Source: Aradus depressus (taxonomy: Eukaryota; Arthropoda; Insecta; Hemiptera; Aradidae). Taken from it: a stretch of 64,000 nucleotides of DNA. The notes under the pieces are model-generated. The model did not search any database and was not told the DNA's origin. It worked only from the letters and a program-made list of their open reading frames with translations. Positions 20,600-32,100 of the stretch are shown piece after piece (positions within the stretch are counted from its first letter, which is position 1; each line of letters opens with the position of its first letter). The position numbers were made by a program, and so were the translations under genes. Location: assembly GCA_963662175.1 (NCBI GenBank), contig OY759218.1, positions 9,044,001 through 9,108,000 of the forward strand, read 5' to 3'.

Positions 20600-23500
20600 A
20601 GTGAAACCTCTCTTGGACTGACTATCTAGCGGCATCCCTCACTCATCACTCCCCCCAGGACCCTGTGTCATCTCGCGGTGTCCCTTACTGCTCCAGGATC
20701 CTGTGCCATCTAGCTGTGTCGTCACTCCTCACTGACCCAGAACCCTTTGCTATGTATCTAGTTATGTTTCTTTCCTCCTTCTGCCCCGGAACTCTGTGCC
20801 ATCTAGCTATGTCCCTCACTGCCCCAGGGTCTATCTAACTGTTTTCCTCTATCCTCACTGTCCCAGGACCGTGTGTTAACTAGCTGTGATTCTCCCCTTC
20901 CTCTGCACTCGCCCCTCGTCTCCCTGGCTACTCTGTTACCCCATCTCCTCACTGTCCCAGGAGCCTGTGCTATCTAGCTGTACTCCTTTCCTCCTTCTGC
21001 CCCAGGACCCTTTGCCATCTAGCTGTGTCCCGCACTCCTCACTGTCCCAGGATCTTGTTCTATCTGTTTTCCTCTATCCTCACTGTCCCAGGACCGTGTG
21101 AACTAGCTGTGATTCTCCCCTTCCTCTGCACTCGCCCCTCGTCTCCCTGGCTACTCTGTTCCCCCAACTCCTCACTGTCCCAGGAGCCTGTGCCATATAG
21201 CTGTGTTCCTTTCCTCCTTCTGCCCCAGGACCCTAAGCCATCTAGCTGTGTCCCGAACTCCTCACTGTCCCAGGATCTTGTTCTATCTGCTTTCCTCTAT
21301 CCTCACTGTCCCAGGACCGTGTGTTAACTAGCTGTGATTCTCCCCTTCCTCTGCCCTCGTTCCTCGTCTTCCTGGCTACCCTGTTACCCCAACTCCTCAC
21401 AGTCCCAGGAGCCTGTGCTATCTAGCTGTGTCCCGCACTCCTCACTGTCCCAGGATCCTGTTCTATCTGTTTTCCTCTATCCTCACTGTCCCAGGACCGT
21501 GTGTTAACTAGCTGTGATTCTCCCCTTCCTCTGCCCTCGCTCCTCGTCTTCCTGGCTACCCTGTTACCCCAACTCCTCAGTGTCCCAGGAGCCTGTGCCA
21601 TCTAGCTGTGTTCCTTTCCTCCTTCTGCCCCAGGACCCTATGCCATCTAGCTGTGTCCCGCACTCCTCACTGTCCCAGGATCCTGTTCTATCTGTTTCCT
21701 CTTTCCTCACTGTCCCAGGACCGTGTGTTAACTAGCTGTGATTCTCCCCTCCCTCTGCCGCCGCTTCTCGTCTTCCTGACTACCCTGTTACCCCAGCTCC
21801 TCACTGTCCCAGGACCCTGTGCTATCTAGCTGTGTTCCTTTCCTCCTTCTGCCCCAGGACCCTATGCCATCTAGCTGTGTCCCGCACTCCTCACTGTCCC
21901 AGGATCCTGTTCTATCTGTTTTCCTCTATCCTCACTGTCCCAGGACCGTGTGCTAACTAGGTGTGATTCTCCCCTTCCTCTGCACTCGCCCCTCGTCTCC
22001 CTGGCTACTCTGTTTCCCCAACTCCTCACTGTCCCAGGAGCCTGTGCCATCTAGCTGTGTTCCTTTCCTCCTTCTGCCCCAGGACCCTATGCCATCTAGC
22101 TGTGTCCCGCACTCCTCACTGTCCCAGGATCTTGTTCTATCTGTTTTCCTCTATCCTCACTGTCCCAGGACCGTGTGAACTAGCTGTGATTCTCCCCTTC
22201 CTCTGCACTCGCCCCTCGTCTCCCTGGCTACTCTGTTACCCCATCTCCTCACTGTCCCAGGAGCCTGTGCTATCTAGCTGTGCTCCTTTCCTCCTTCTGC
22301 CCCAGGACCCTATGCCATCTAGCTGTGTCCCGCACTCCTCACTGTCCCAGGATCTTGTTCTATCTGTTTTCCTCTATCCTCACTGTCCCAGGACCGTGTG
22401 AACTAGCTGTGATTCTCCCCTTCCTCTGCACTCGCCCCTCGTCTCCCTGGCTACTCTGTTCCCCCAACTCCTCACTGTCCTAGGAGCCTGTGCCATATAG
22501 CTGTGTTCCTTTCCTCCTTCTGCCCCAGGACCCTATGCCATCTAGCTGTGTCCCGCACTCCTCACTGTCCCAGGATCCTGTTCTATCTGTTTTCCTCTAT
22601 CCTCACTGTCCTAGGACCGTGTGTTAACTAGCTGTGATTCTCCCCTTCCTCTGCCCTCGTTCCTCGTCTTCCTGGCTACCCTGTTACCCCAACTCCTCAC
22701 TGTCCCAGGAGCCTGTGCCATCTAGCTGTGTTCCTTTCTTCCTTCTGCCCCAGGACCCGATGCCATCTAGCTGTGTCCCGCACTCCTCACTGTCCCAGGA
22801 TCCTGTTCTATCTGTTTTCCTCTATCCTCACTGTCCCAGGACCGTGTGTTACTAGCTGTGTTTCTCCCCTCCCTCTGCGCCGCTCCTCGTCTTCCTGACT
22901 ACCCTGTTACCCCAACTCCTCACTGTCCCAGGACCGTGTGTTAACTAGCTGAGATTCTCCCCTTCCTCTGCCCTCGCTCCTCGTCTTCCTGGCTACCCTG
23001 TTACCCCAACTCCTCACTGTCCCAGGAGCCTGTGCCATCTAGCTGTGTTCCTTTCCTCCTTCTGCCCCAGGACCCTATGCCATCTAGCTGTGTCCCGCAC
23101 TCCTCACTGTCCCAGGATCCTGTTCTATCTGTTTTCCTCTATCCTCACTGTCCCAGGACCGTGTGTTACTAGCTGTGTTTCTCCCCTCCCTCTGCGCCGC
23201 TCCTCGTCTTCCTGACTATCCTGTTACCCCAACTCCTCACTGTCCCAGGACCGTGTGTTAACTAGCTGAGATTCTCCCCTTCCTCTGCCCTCGCCCCTCG
23301 TCTCCCTGGCTACTCTGTTCCCCCAACTCCTCACTGTCCCAGGACCCTGTGCTATCTAGCTGTGTTCCTTTCCTCCTTCTGCCCCAGGACCATATGCCAT
23401 CTAGCTGTGTCCCGCACTCCTCACTGTCCCAGGATCCTGTTCTATCTCTTTTCCTCTATCCTCACTGTCCCAGGACCGTGTGTTATCTAGCTGTGATTCT

Positions 23501-23790
23501 CCCCTTCCTCTGCACTCGCGCCTCGTCTCCCTGGCTACTCTGTTCCCCCAACTCCTCACTGTCCCAGGAGCCTGTGCCATCTAGCTGTGTTCCTTTCCTC
23601 CTTCTGCCCCAGGACCCTATGCCATCTAGCTGTGTCCCGCACTCCTCACTGTCCCAGGATCCTGTTCTATCTGTTTTCCTATATCCTCACTGTCCCAGGA
23701 CCGTGTGTTAACTAGCTGTGATTCTCCCCTCCCTCAAGCCGCCCCTCGTCTCCCTGGCTGCTCCGTTCCCCCAACTCTCTATTGTCCACC
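20600..23790 (+). repeat. 3.2-kb higher-order satellite array, ~224-bp unit of four modules
   Basis: About 13 units with a 223-228 base period (for example gattctcccc at 21742, 21965, 22189 and 22412). Each unit has four modules that all begin with a CCCAGGA core: A (~94 bp, ccgtgtgttaactagctgtg), B (~47 bp, gcctgtgccatctagctgtg), C (~43 bp, ccctatgccatctagctgtg) and D (~41 bp, tcctgttctatctgtttt). One unit near 21400 lacks 47 bases through a B/C fusion, and two units near 22862 and 23175 have a duplicated shorter A module. Period not divisible by three, so the many open frames inside are not a protein repeat. The array is pyrimidine-rich on the plus strand. Confidence 0.95.
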
Positions 23791-24035
23791 ACCCTCTATC
23801 ATGTTTTTATTGTTCAAACTTTCCTCTTTTCTTATTTACAACACACCCTCCTCTATTGTTCCATTTTAAAAATAATTGTTTCTTTCTTCCGTGCTCGAAT
23901 AAATATAATGAAATAATTGCAATTCAATTTGTTACATGGTGACGTATTATTAGGACATTAAGGATATTATAGCTTTTTTAAATGTCTTTTCCTCCCCTCT
24001 TTCCCGATTTTCGCTTATATGACACATGGCGTTAT

Positions 24036-24757
24036 ACAGGGTCGCCCAACGTCAATGTTACGCCCTATTTTCACCCAGAAACAAACACCACTTTTGACTA
24101 TTTTTTATCCTGTAATAAAATGCATCATTGAACCTCCTCCTGTCTCTTGGGGGGCCAAAAATTGTACTAATCGGATAAGTAAGAACAGACTGCTACTGTG
24201 TGAACGGAAGGTACGGAGAATGCAGATGGCGAATCCGGAAGAACGGGAGTTGAGAGACCTCTACAGGTGACCGTTATCAAGCAGGCACAATTGCGGTGGC
24301 TGGGCATAGTAGAGAGGATGGACAGAGGAAGACTACCGTAACAAGCCTTCTACGGTAGGCCAGGACAAGAGGAAGACCTAGACTCCGTTGGCTGAACGAC
24401 GTCGAGGCAGATCTCCGAATGTTGTGCACCAGAGGTTGGAGGCTACCGACCGAGATGAATGGAGGATAAGTGTGACGGAGGCCCGGGTTCTTTCAGGACC
24501 GTAGCGCCGCGGGAAGAAGAAAAAAGAATGAAAATGTAAATAGTGGTCAAAATTTCAATAAAGTCTAGAAGGGGGTTGTCAATAAAGGGAAGGAGGAGGT
24601 TGAATGGCCGATTTAAAATTAGATCAACAAATGATGAAAAATGGTATTCGCAAGATCTGGGAGAAAATGAATTACGTATTCAAAAATTTGTTTCATGTTT
24701 GAAATTGTAACCGTCTGGTTGAAAATAGGGTGCCGCATTCAACTTGGGCCACCCTGT
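24036..24757. mobile_element. TIR DNA element with a nested RTE tail
   Basis: The left end (cagggtcgcccaacgtcaat, from 24037) is matched by the complement of the right end (cagggtggcccaagttgaat) and the similarity continues to ccctattttcacccaga versus ccctattttcaaccaga, giving inverted termini of about 45 bases. A TA precedes the left end. Apart from the RTE insertion the interior is non-coding, so it is a non-autonomous copy. Superfamily not determined. Confidence 0.65.
24165..24535 (+). mobile_element. RTE-like LINE 3' end
   Basis: Fragments of the reverse transcriptase C-terminus in shifting frames: NRLLLCERKVRRM, then QLRWLGIVERMDRGRLP, QAFYGRPGQ, GRPRLRWLNDVEADLRMLCT and RGWR, ending near cgccgcgggaagaagaaaaa. 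'LRWLGH...GRPRLRWLDDV' is the well-known end of RTE-type and related elements. It is 5'-truncated and frameshifted, and sits inside the 24036-24757 TIR element. Confidence 0.8.
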
Positions 24758-24966
24758 GAGATATACCGGACATGATAGACCGGACCGCGACTGGTCTGTT
24801 GTTCTTACTTATGAGAAGTACTCCTTCCCATTGATTTGGCGTAGATAAGTTAGAAGGATCCACGCGATCTCCAGTCCGAAATACGACTGGACTGTTCTGA
24901 ATACAATTCTGGGTTTTGAGGTCTAGTCATTATTCAAACCCGGTCTGGTCCCGCATAGGTCTAGTC

Positions 24967-25619
24967 CAGTGGTTCCCAAACTTCTTTGCCCATGGACCCC
25001 TCTTTATAAAATCTGACCATGAACCCCCAAGTGAAATAACTCTATATAACTGCATAATAGAAAAATTATAAATTTAACTTTGATGTTTTGAATGGTAAAT
25101 GGTGACGTAAAAATAAAATATAAATAAAACATTGTGATATTTAAAGTAGTATTTATACAATTAATGTTTTTTGTTTTAATATAATCAAAAACAAATTTAT
25201 TTATTTTTCAATGAGATGGGTGAACCTGATGGGATGATATGAGATTATTTATGCTCGGCTCTATGTTTGTGAGAAACAGTCGTAAGTCTCCACGAGCACT
25301 AAGCGGCGATATTCCGTTCTTGTTTAAATCTGCATAGATATATTGATAGACGGCCACGGTCCCACCGTGCGATGCTTGTCATTACTTATATTTTATATAC
25401 CTATCTATAATATTTTACTCAGGACGTAAAAATCGTTACCAATTTATTTTAACTTTCATAATAATGAAAATGGGTCACAATTATTTTACTTTATATAAAA
25501 CCTTTCGCGGACCCCCAACGTTGTCCCCGCACCCCCAAATTAATTTTAATTTGCCACAGACCCCCACAGGAGCCACAAGGACCCCCATGGGTCCGTAAGA
25601 ACCACTTTGGGAATCTATG
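24967..25619. mobile_element. Complete non-autonomous hAT element, 653 bp
   Basis: Starts cagtggttcccaaacttctt and ends, read in reverse, catagattcccaaagtggtt; CAGTGGTTCCCAAAC is a classic hAT terminus. The 8-bp flanks are gtctagtc (24959-24966) and gtttagtc (25620-25627), one mismatch, matching the hAT 8-bp target duplication. Purine- and C-rich subterminal repeats (ggaccccc types) are present at both ends. The interior has no transposase frame, so mobilisation would require an autonomous hAT elsewhere. Confidence 0.9.
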
Positions 25620-25960
25620 GTTTAGTCCGTGTAAGTCTGGACCACTAACCGGCAGTTCTGTAGTAGGTACTGCAACTAAATCCGACCATCCTACTCAGAG
25701 TCCTGTACAGTTTCACAGAAACTTGAATCCTGGAAAGAAAATGTATGAAAATGTGATTCAAATTTTGACGGGGTTGTACAAAACAAGTAACTAGGAATAA
25801 AATAAAAGTACTTCAGACTCATATTCATTAATCATAAACAGGAATTCTTATGACGGCTAATATAATGGAGGGTATAGGGTCTAGACAAAATGAGGCAACA
25901 TATAAATCCAGGACTGTCCAAAAATAAAAAATAAATGCTAAAATAATAATAATAATATGC
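25620..25960. other. Unassigned sequence
   Basis: No family match or frame recognised between the hAT element and the foldback. Confidence 0.4.
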
Positions 25961-25964
25961 ATCT

Positions 25965-26225
25965 AAAACAGGGCATCCTTATACCAACCACCAACCCTGT
26001 TTTACAGATCACTCTCTCCTTCCCTCCTCCCTCTAAAATTCATTTCTCCATAATTTCAATCTGGCGTTACTGGGTTTATGAAAATCAGGCATCAGCGGTT
26101 TTCATCCCTATTTGAAATAAAAATTTATTATTAAGAATTTGGGTGGGGAGAGAGGGAGGGAAGAGAGAGAGTTATGTGTAAAAATATGATTGGTATTACA
26201 GAGCCCTGTTTTGGCCACATCAGAT
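25965..26225. repeat. Foldback related to family C 3' end
   Basis: aaaacagggcatccttatac at the left and the reverse of ggtattacagagccctgttt at the right are both similar to the family C segment taacaggactctcttatacc at 39087. The two arms therefore form an inverted pair with purine/pyrimidine-rich middles (tctctccttccctcctccct versus gagagagggagggaagagag), able to fold over roughly 100 bases. Confidence 0.6.
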
Positions 26226-26439
26226 TTATTTATTTTATTTTTCCACTATTAATCCTTAACTGAAAAAATATAAAACGATTTTAAATTTAAAAAAAAATAC
26301 CCATAATAAACAGAAATGTTTAAATTCAATTTACTTTCCTACTATGAAATATATTGTCGAAATTCTATGTACAATATGGTGGCTGAAAAACATTTCAGTC
26401 CCCCCTCCTCTGATCTTGAAGATTATTTTAGCATATAAT

Positions 26440-26830
26440 AATAATATTTATTTCTGTTAAACAATAACATAGTAATAGGATACGTCATAGGAACGTATAC
26501 GTTAAGATAGCTTATAAATTAGATACATAAACAGATATTAACTCTTAAGAGTTTGACGACACACTTGGATCAGAATTAACAATACTACTAAAAAATAAAA
26601 TGAAATCAATAAATAAATACTTGAAAATATGAGTATAAAAATAATGATATTATACAGTAGATATATAAAGTATATAATAAATAGAATAGATATCTGTACA
26701 GTAGTATATCTATAAATAAATGAAAAATATATAGAAATAAATAAAATGGTAATAAAAATACAAAAAAAATAAAAATAAATAAATCAGTATATAATTAATA
26801 AAAAATCATGATATGACAAGTATGTAAACA
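26440..26830 (-). repeat. Family B, second copy
   Basis: aatatttatttctgttaaac, ggatacgtcataggaacg and aagatagcttataaattaga match the 9375 copy; on the minus strand it ends with ATT units. The following 250 bases are A/T-only low complexity. Confidence 0.6.
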
Positions 26831-27280
26831 ATCTGAGAAATATGCGGCAATCATTCAAGAAGAAGTAAATGGTAGCAGTAATTATATACGAGGGGCTAGG
26901 GTGGGGGCTGTTAAAAATTATTGATGCATACAATTAGGTGGATATCAAGTGAACGATGATGCTGAGTAGAATCAGAATATATTTTTGTTTTTGATATGGC
27001 GGTTTGACTAAAAAATGCTATGAATTTTCTCATACGGAAAACCTTCGAATACAATTGTTTTAGATGACATGGGAAACAATAGTTTTATGATGGGAGGGGA
27101 TATCAGTTTCTATGATTTGTTCAGTTTCAAAGGTCCCGTTAATGGCAAGTGACAAGTACTGCATTCTGTAAATACTTTGAATGTCTGTTAGCGATCATGT
27201 TGAATATGGACGTGGGGTGTGAAACTCCAAAGAGGCTGCATACTACTTATGACGCCACTAGTCGAATAAAAACAATGAGG
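26830..27280. other. Unassigned sequence
   Basis: No recognised exon, transposon end or array. Confidence 0.4.
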
Positions 27281-27282
27281 CA

Positions 27283-27740
27283 TTTTTTTTTCTTTTTTTT
27301 TTTTACAAATAGCTATTTACAACTGTATACACATAAATACAACAAGCAAATGTGCTAATGAAGAGGTAATGGCAATGTCAAAATGTCAAGAGGGGAGAAA
27401 TCCCCCAGTGGTGACACTCCCTAGTCACTGTTTTTCTCTCGTTTATAGCTAATCACTGTCACTGTCACTGCTTCTGCTCAGGAGGTCTCTAGGCCATTGA
27501 CGCTTAAGCCGTTGGGGAAGTATGGCAGAATGGAGGGCACGGACTAGAGGATTATTGTGGGAACTAAGAAGGGAAAATAAATTTGGATTTAGCGACTTCA
27601 GTGATGAAAGGTACGTTAAGGTCAGTGTGAAGGGTTTTGTTGGAGACGTAGTAAGGAGCATTGGCTATTGTACGAAGGATTTTGGATTGAAGGGATTGAA
27701 TGCGCTGGAGATTGGAAGCCTTGGCAGAACCCGGCAATTT
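27283..27740 (-). mobile_element. Jockey-clade 3' end, 5'-truncated, reverse
   Basis: Minus-strand frames encode GSAKASNLQRIQSLQSKILR, TIANAPYYVSNKTLHTDL and, after a short deletion and frameshift, FSLLSSHNNPLVRALHSAIL with ...KRQWPRDLL and a SSDSDSD end. This matches the 48764 copy closely. The 3' untranslated region and a poly(A) (seen as T run 27283-27303) follow. Truncation at the GSAKA codon region is almost at the same place as in the 48.8-kb copy. Confidence 0.85.
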
Positions 27741-27776
27741 AAAACCTTTATTTTGGAAAGTGTACTCAGAACATAA

Positions 27777-27812
<36 letters not shown>
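27777..27812. repeat. TA microsatellite
   Basis: About 17 TA units directly upstream of the truncated end of the Jockey copy. Confidence 0.9.
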
Positions 27813-27814
<2 letters not shown>

Positions 27815-27894
27815 AGAGACATCACAGTCTGAATAATAATAATTTCTCATAACACCTGGTTTAATATAATTAAATTAATATAAATAATAATCTT

Positions 27895-28100
27895 GGTGTC
27901 TTGGCCGCTACACTATCACCTTCATCACGCTTGGCGGCAATGTGGTGAACAAATGGATTTTTCAAAAAGTCTTTAGATTTTTTTTAGCGGTGCGTTGGTT
28001 AACTTTGAAGACCCCCAAATTATTGAATTTTCAGTGTGCCTCTAAAATCATAAAAGATAGCAAAAATGAAACTTATGGAACCTTTTTAATGTGTCTTGCT
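27895..28100 (+). repeat. Family D copy 2
   Basis: Colinear with 13975-14140 (aatggtgaacaaatgg-type start, aattattgaattttcagtgt, gcctctaaaat). It extends somewhat further upstream (tggccgctacactatcacct). Confidence 0.55.
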
Positions 28101-28149
28101 ATCCAGGAACATGCCTGTAATTAATATATATAATATAAATATATAATAA

Positions 28150-28760
28150 TATATTCTGTATGTGTGTGCGTGTGAACACGATAACTCCCGTTAGAATGAA
28201 TCTATCGACACGAAATTTTATATATGTATTCAGCCATTAATTTTCAGCCAAATCGATCAAAGGGATGGGGAATTAGGGGGGAGGCTTAACACTGCCGATG
28301 TAATGAATTTATCGACATAAAATTTACTATGGGGATTCACAAACAGCTATGTAAGTCATCTATTTTTAGCCCAAACGATCGCCTGGTTTTGTAGGAGGTG
28401 TTCGAATCCCTAGTATGAAGCCCATCTTTGGGAGAGAGTTCAAGCCTCCACATGAGAGGGGGTTGGTCCTGCGATCCATCTGTCTGTATCTGTGTGTCTG
28501 TGAACACGATAACTTTCTATATAATGAATATACCGACAGGAAATTTTATATGCTTATCCAGCATATAACATCTATTGATTTTCAGCCAAATCGTCCAAAA
28601 GGAAGGGGGATTTTGGGAAGGGAAGGACTTAACACAAAAAACCCCAACAACTGCCGATGTAATGAATGTTGATTGGTTTCAGAGGGAGAACGAAAACTTA
28701 GTAGATTAATTCGTACTGGTGAAGTACATTGCCGGTGATTCACCAACGACTTTTTGACAA
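28150..28760 (+). repeat. Family A, two overlapping forward copies
   Basis: gaacacgataactcccgtta (28172) and gaacacgataactttctata (28502) are two copies of the same landmark, each followed by attttcagccaaatcg. The second continues to aactgccgatgtaatgaatg and the terminal gccggtgattcaccaacgac. The first ends at agcccaaacgatcgcctggt. Tandem placement suggests insertion of one copy beside another or unequal exchange. Confidence 0.7.
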
Positions 28761-29004
28761 CTTAATTCCTTAAAAATTGCTTATTTTTCCATGGAGGCAA
28801 GCAGAAAGCCTCCTTAATGAGAGATGGAAGGTGTGTGTTTCACGAAGTTGACTTGGTGGGGTGGGTTTACGGGTGTTTACGGCTCCCCTGATTTGTGATG
28901 CGGGTTTGCCTAACCTTGTTAGCTGAGGTCCCCTGTTTACCTCACCCATTCCACTCCTCCCCCTCACCACCCTAACTCCTACTAATTTAATATTACTTTT
29001 GTTT

Positions 29005-29125
29005 TTTTTTACTTCCCCACCAATATAGAGAAAGTTATGCAATCGGTCAACAATTTTATGTTGAGTTTTCACCGGGATTTCATGTTTACCGAACCCCTAA
29101 ATCCAGACATGAAAAGGAAAAACAA
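29005..29125 (+). repeat. Family A 5' end only
   Basis: tacttccccaccaatataga, gttatgcaatcggtcaacaa, gttgagttttcaccgggatt and aaatccagac follow the 5' landmarks of the 43830 copy, then similarity stops. Confidence 0.65.
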
Positions 29126-29129
29126 AATA

Positions 29130-30035
29130 TGTGTTCTTTTAGCAGTTGACTTTTCGAGGTTTATGTGTAGAACCAAAGGTGTAGTAAATCTTTCCTACGT
29201 TTTTGAACATACGCATTTTATATATAGTAAGGGGGGGTCAAAATATTTTTAAGCGTAAAAAATGTTTATAGCGAGGTAACTCAATGATTTTGCAACGAAA
29301 TTCTCTAGTTGGGAGCTACGTCACGTGGACCTGGCAATGAGGAGTACAGTGAGAGCGCCGTTAGCACAGAGCTAGCCTGCTTCTTTACTAGGTCAAGGCT
29401 CCTCACTTCTATATATGACTAAATTTAGACTGCCATGGTTGTGTAGGGCTTAGTAGACGTATATACGATATCATAGTTGAAGCCCGGGCATGTGTCACAA
29501 ATAAACAAAAAAAACAGTTGTTCATGGGAGGTTGAAAGAAAAGTAGGGATGTCCAATGGTGAGAGAGGGGGAAAGAGGTAGGAGGGGAGGTGTTGGAGGG
29601 AAGTGGAAGTAGATATCTGGTATCTGGTATCTGGTAGCTGGTATCTGGTAGACAAGAGCGGTGGACGGTGGGACCTTGTCGGCGGACCAAGACAATATTT
29701 TATGGTTTAATTAAAACCGGAGGAGACAATAGGAAGGGAGGGACAGGGTTTGGGAGGAGTCGGGAACCCTTGTAACGGGGGTCTTTATTTATAGGGGATG
29801 GTGAGAGGGGGGGGACTAAGGCACCGCAACTCACCTCCAATCAGCTGCTCAGCTGGCATCCCTCTGTAGATAGATACAGACCCAGACCTTCACGTTCCGG
29901 ATCCACACCCCATCATACTCGTAGTAGCCTAGACCCATCATGCTCAAAAAATAATACGTCAAAATTATTAATGGAGAGTCAGTTTGAGCTAGTTTACCGT
30001 TGGAGGACATATGGATATTAAAAATAGAGAAAATA
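29130..30035. other. Unassigned sequence with a short 7-bp tandem repeat
   Basis: No gene recognised. A small tandem of tatctgg-type units lies at about 29611-29650. ctacgtcacgtggacc at 29318 contains overlapping CRE-like ACGTCA and E-box CACGTG cores; without a promoter context this is only noted. Confidence 0.4.
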
Positions 30036-30039
30036 ATAT

Positions 30040-30262
30040 GAAGATACGTCCAGTAACTGAAGTCCTCTCGTTTGGCATGGGGGTTTGTCTCAGAAACTGA
30101 TGTCAAGAAGGTATCGACATGAAATTTCATTTGTTCAAGACGTTTCTGTCAGCGATGGGTGGTGTATAGGTATTTTTCAAGAGTGCAAACTAAAAGCTTA
30201 GTTGATTACAAATAATGAGAGGGGAAGTAGATTACCGGTCATTGACCGGCGACTTTTTTTTG
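30040..30262 (+). repeat. Family A 3' half
   Basis: tatcgacatgaaatttcat, gcaaactaaaagcttagttg and the end taccggtcattgaccggcga mark the 3' half of family A, terminating in a T run just before the foldback. Confidence 0.65.
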
Positions 30263-30278
30263 TAATGAATACTTACTG

Positions 30279-30518
30279 AAAAATATAAAGAAAAACGAAT
30301 GTATTTTTTTATATATTGTCTATTTCACAAGATATATAAAATATATGGGAGTACTTTCGGTATTGCTACCATCTTCAGCCACGGCTTAACAAATACTGTA
30401 ATTTTTAAGTCATGGCTGAAGATGGTAGCAATACCGAAAGTACTCCCATATATTTTATATACCTTCTGAAATAGACAATATTTAAAAAAAAACCATTCGT
30501 TTTTCTTTATATTTTTTA
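30279..30518. repeat. Long near-perfect foldback (arms about 105 bp)
   Basis: The left arm (30279-30388) and right arm (about 30408-30518) are reverse complements over roughly 105 bases, with blocks such as gggagtactttcggtattgc perfectly conserved and only a few mismatches; the loop is about 20 bases. The right flank (ttattaagtgttccacaata) recurs at 63300. This is either a foldback MITE or a recent inverted duplication. Transcription would give a hairpin RNA suitable for Dicer-2, as known for insect hpRNAs; there is no evidence of transcription here. Confidence 0.9.
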
Positions 30519-30754
30519 TTAAGTGTTCCACAATATCTCTGCGAAAAATGTTAAGTATCATCAAGAAAACTTACTAATTTCCACATTATAATATTTAAAT
30601 ATCATTAAAAGTTGGAGATTTATTATTAAAATAATTAAAATGGAGGGGGCGGGGAAGTAGGTTAGCCATGGTGGTTGTGTGGGCTTGGGCGTCGGGCTCT
30701 GGTCACATGCTCCACCACGGTTACGGGTTCGAGCCTCCCTTCTCTGGTCCCCCC

Positions 30755-31196
30755 CGTCCAATCAACCGATTTCTCGGAAAATTGATAGGTGCCATCCTTA
30801 TGGGATTTTGAATTTAAATATTTTAGGTCGATATATTCATTACATCAGAAGTTATTGGTATTTCTCTAATCCCCCTTCCCTTCGGCTGATTCCGCTGAAA
30901 ATTAATAGATGATGGCCTTAGAGAGTTTTGGATTCACATATGAAATTCCATGTCAATAAATTCATTGCAACGGCAGTTATTTAGAGTTTTTGTGTTAAGC
31001 GTCCCCTCAACCCCTCCTCCCCTTCCGTTTGGTCGATTAGGATAAAAATCAATAGGTGTCGACGCACAGACAGACATTTTTTTTTCCATTTTTGGAATCA
31101 GGAGGTTAGAAAATCTGAAATTCCGTTGAAAACGTCGCATCGATTTTCTGACCGATTACATAACTTCCCCCATACTTTATATGGCTGGAGAAGTAA
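30755..31196 (-). repeat. Family A copy, reverse, with 5' end preserved
   Basis: Reverse landmarks run from gaaaattgataggtgccatc through attacatcagaagttattgg, cccttcggctgattccgct and cgattacataacttccccca to tatggctggagaagtaa. It includes the acagacagac and T-run segment that corresponds to the gtctgtctgtctg 5' region of forward copies. Confidence 0.75.
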
Positions 31197-31199
31197 TAT

Positions 31200-31855
31200 C
31201 GTGAAAGGCAAGTAGCAGTATCAACCTGTACCTGATATGCAAATGGTTGTCACGACCCATCCCAATACTCATCTTCGGGAAAATCCGACCTCCGGTAGGG
31301 GAAAAAATGGGGCATATTTTAAAAAAAATCATATTTCCCTGATATGATCTGGAATTTGTCAAGTCACAAGTAAATTATATAGCGTGTTTTCTTTAATTTA
31401 AGTCATAAAACATTCGTCTACGTCCATTAGAAGCCGAGATATTCGGTTAAGAATTATTTAGTGACGTTCATCGTTTTCCCCTCAAATATCTTCAATCTTT
31501 CGAAAAGAAAAACAAAAGAAAATTTGTCCGTCTATTCTCCTTTTTTTTTTTTTTTTTTTTTTTTCTAGCTTCAAAATCAGTTAGGAAGCGAGGAGCTGTA
31601 GATCTGAGCTGGCGATATCTCTCCGTTCTATTAGCCGTCTTCCTACATTTACATATAAATAATTGTTTGAGCGGCCAATTACGATTCAGGAGGTGTCCAT
31701 TCTCCACAGCCAGCAGCCAGCAGCTCCCAGATCCTAGTATCAGTATCCCCTTCTTCTGTCTTCCCAATCAAACCTTCTTTTGACATGATCCAAGTTGGTA
31801 CTAAGGTTGCCCGATAACGGAGGCTAGAACCCCTGGCGGAGCTTCACTCCTATCG
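31200..31855. other. Unassigned sequence with T23 run
   Basis: No gene recognised. A T homopolymer of about 23 lies at 31542-31564. The 91-codon minus-strand frame reads through it as a lysine run and is not protein-like elsewhere. Confidence 0.4.
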
Positions 31856-31859
31856 GCAG

Positions 31860-32083
31860 CAGAGAAGAGAGGGTTCAGGGGAGGGGGCTCAATCCAAAAA
31901 TTCTAATAACCGCCCATTTAATGAATTCATTGACACAAAATTTAGTATTAAGATTTAGGAGCCCATATATAAGTCAACTATTGAATATTAGCGGAAACGA
32001 TCGACTGGTTTTGGAGTGAAAATAAAAAGTTAATTAATTCGTTCTGGTGAAGTACATAGGTGATTCACCGACGACTTTTTACT
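31860..32083 (+). repeat. Family A 3' half
   Basis: aataaccgcccatttaatga, acacaaaatttagtatta, gcggaaacgatcgactggtt and the terminal tgattcaccgacgacttttt are in the expected order. The pogo-like element at 32101 begins 18 bases after its end. Confidence 0.75.
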
Positions 32084-32100
32084 TACTACCAAATCTTGTA

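Noticed and set aside
20886..23711. Series of 70-120 codon proline/serine-rich frames as a repeat protein family
   Set aside because: They are the same satellite modules read in different frames; the 224-bp period breaks the frame each unit.
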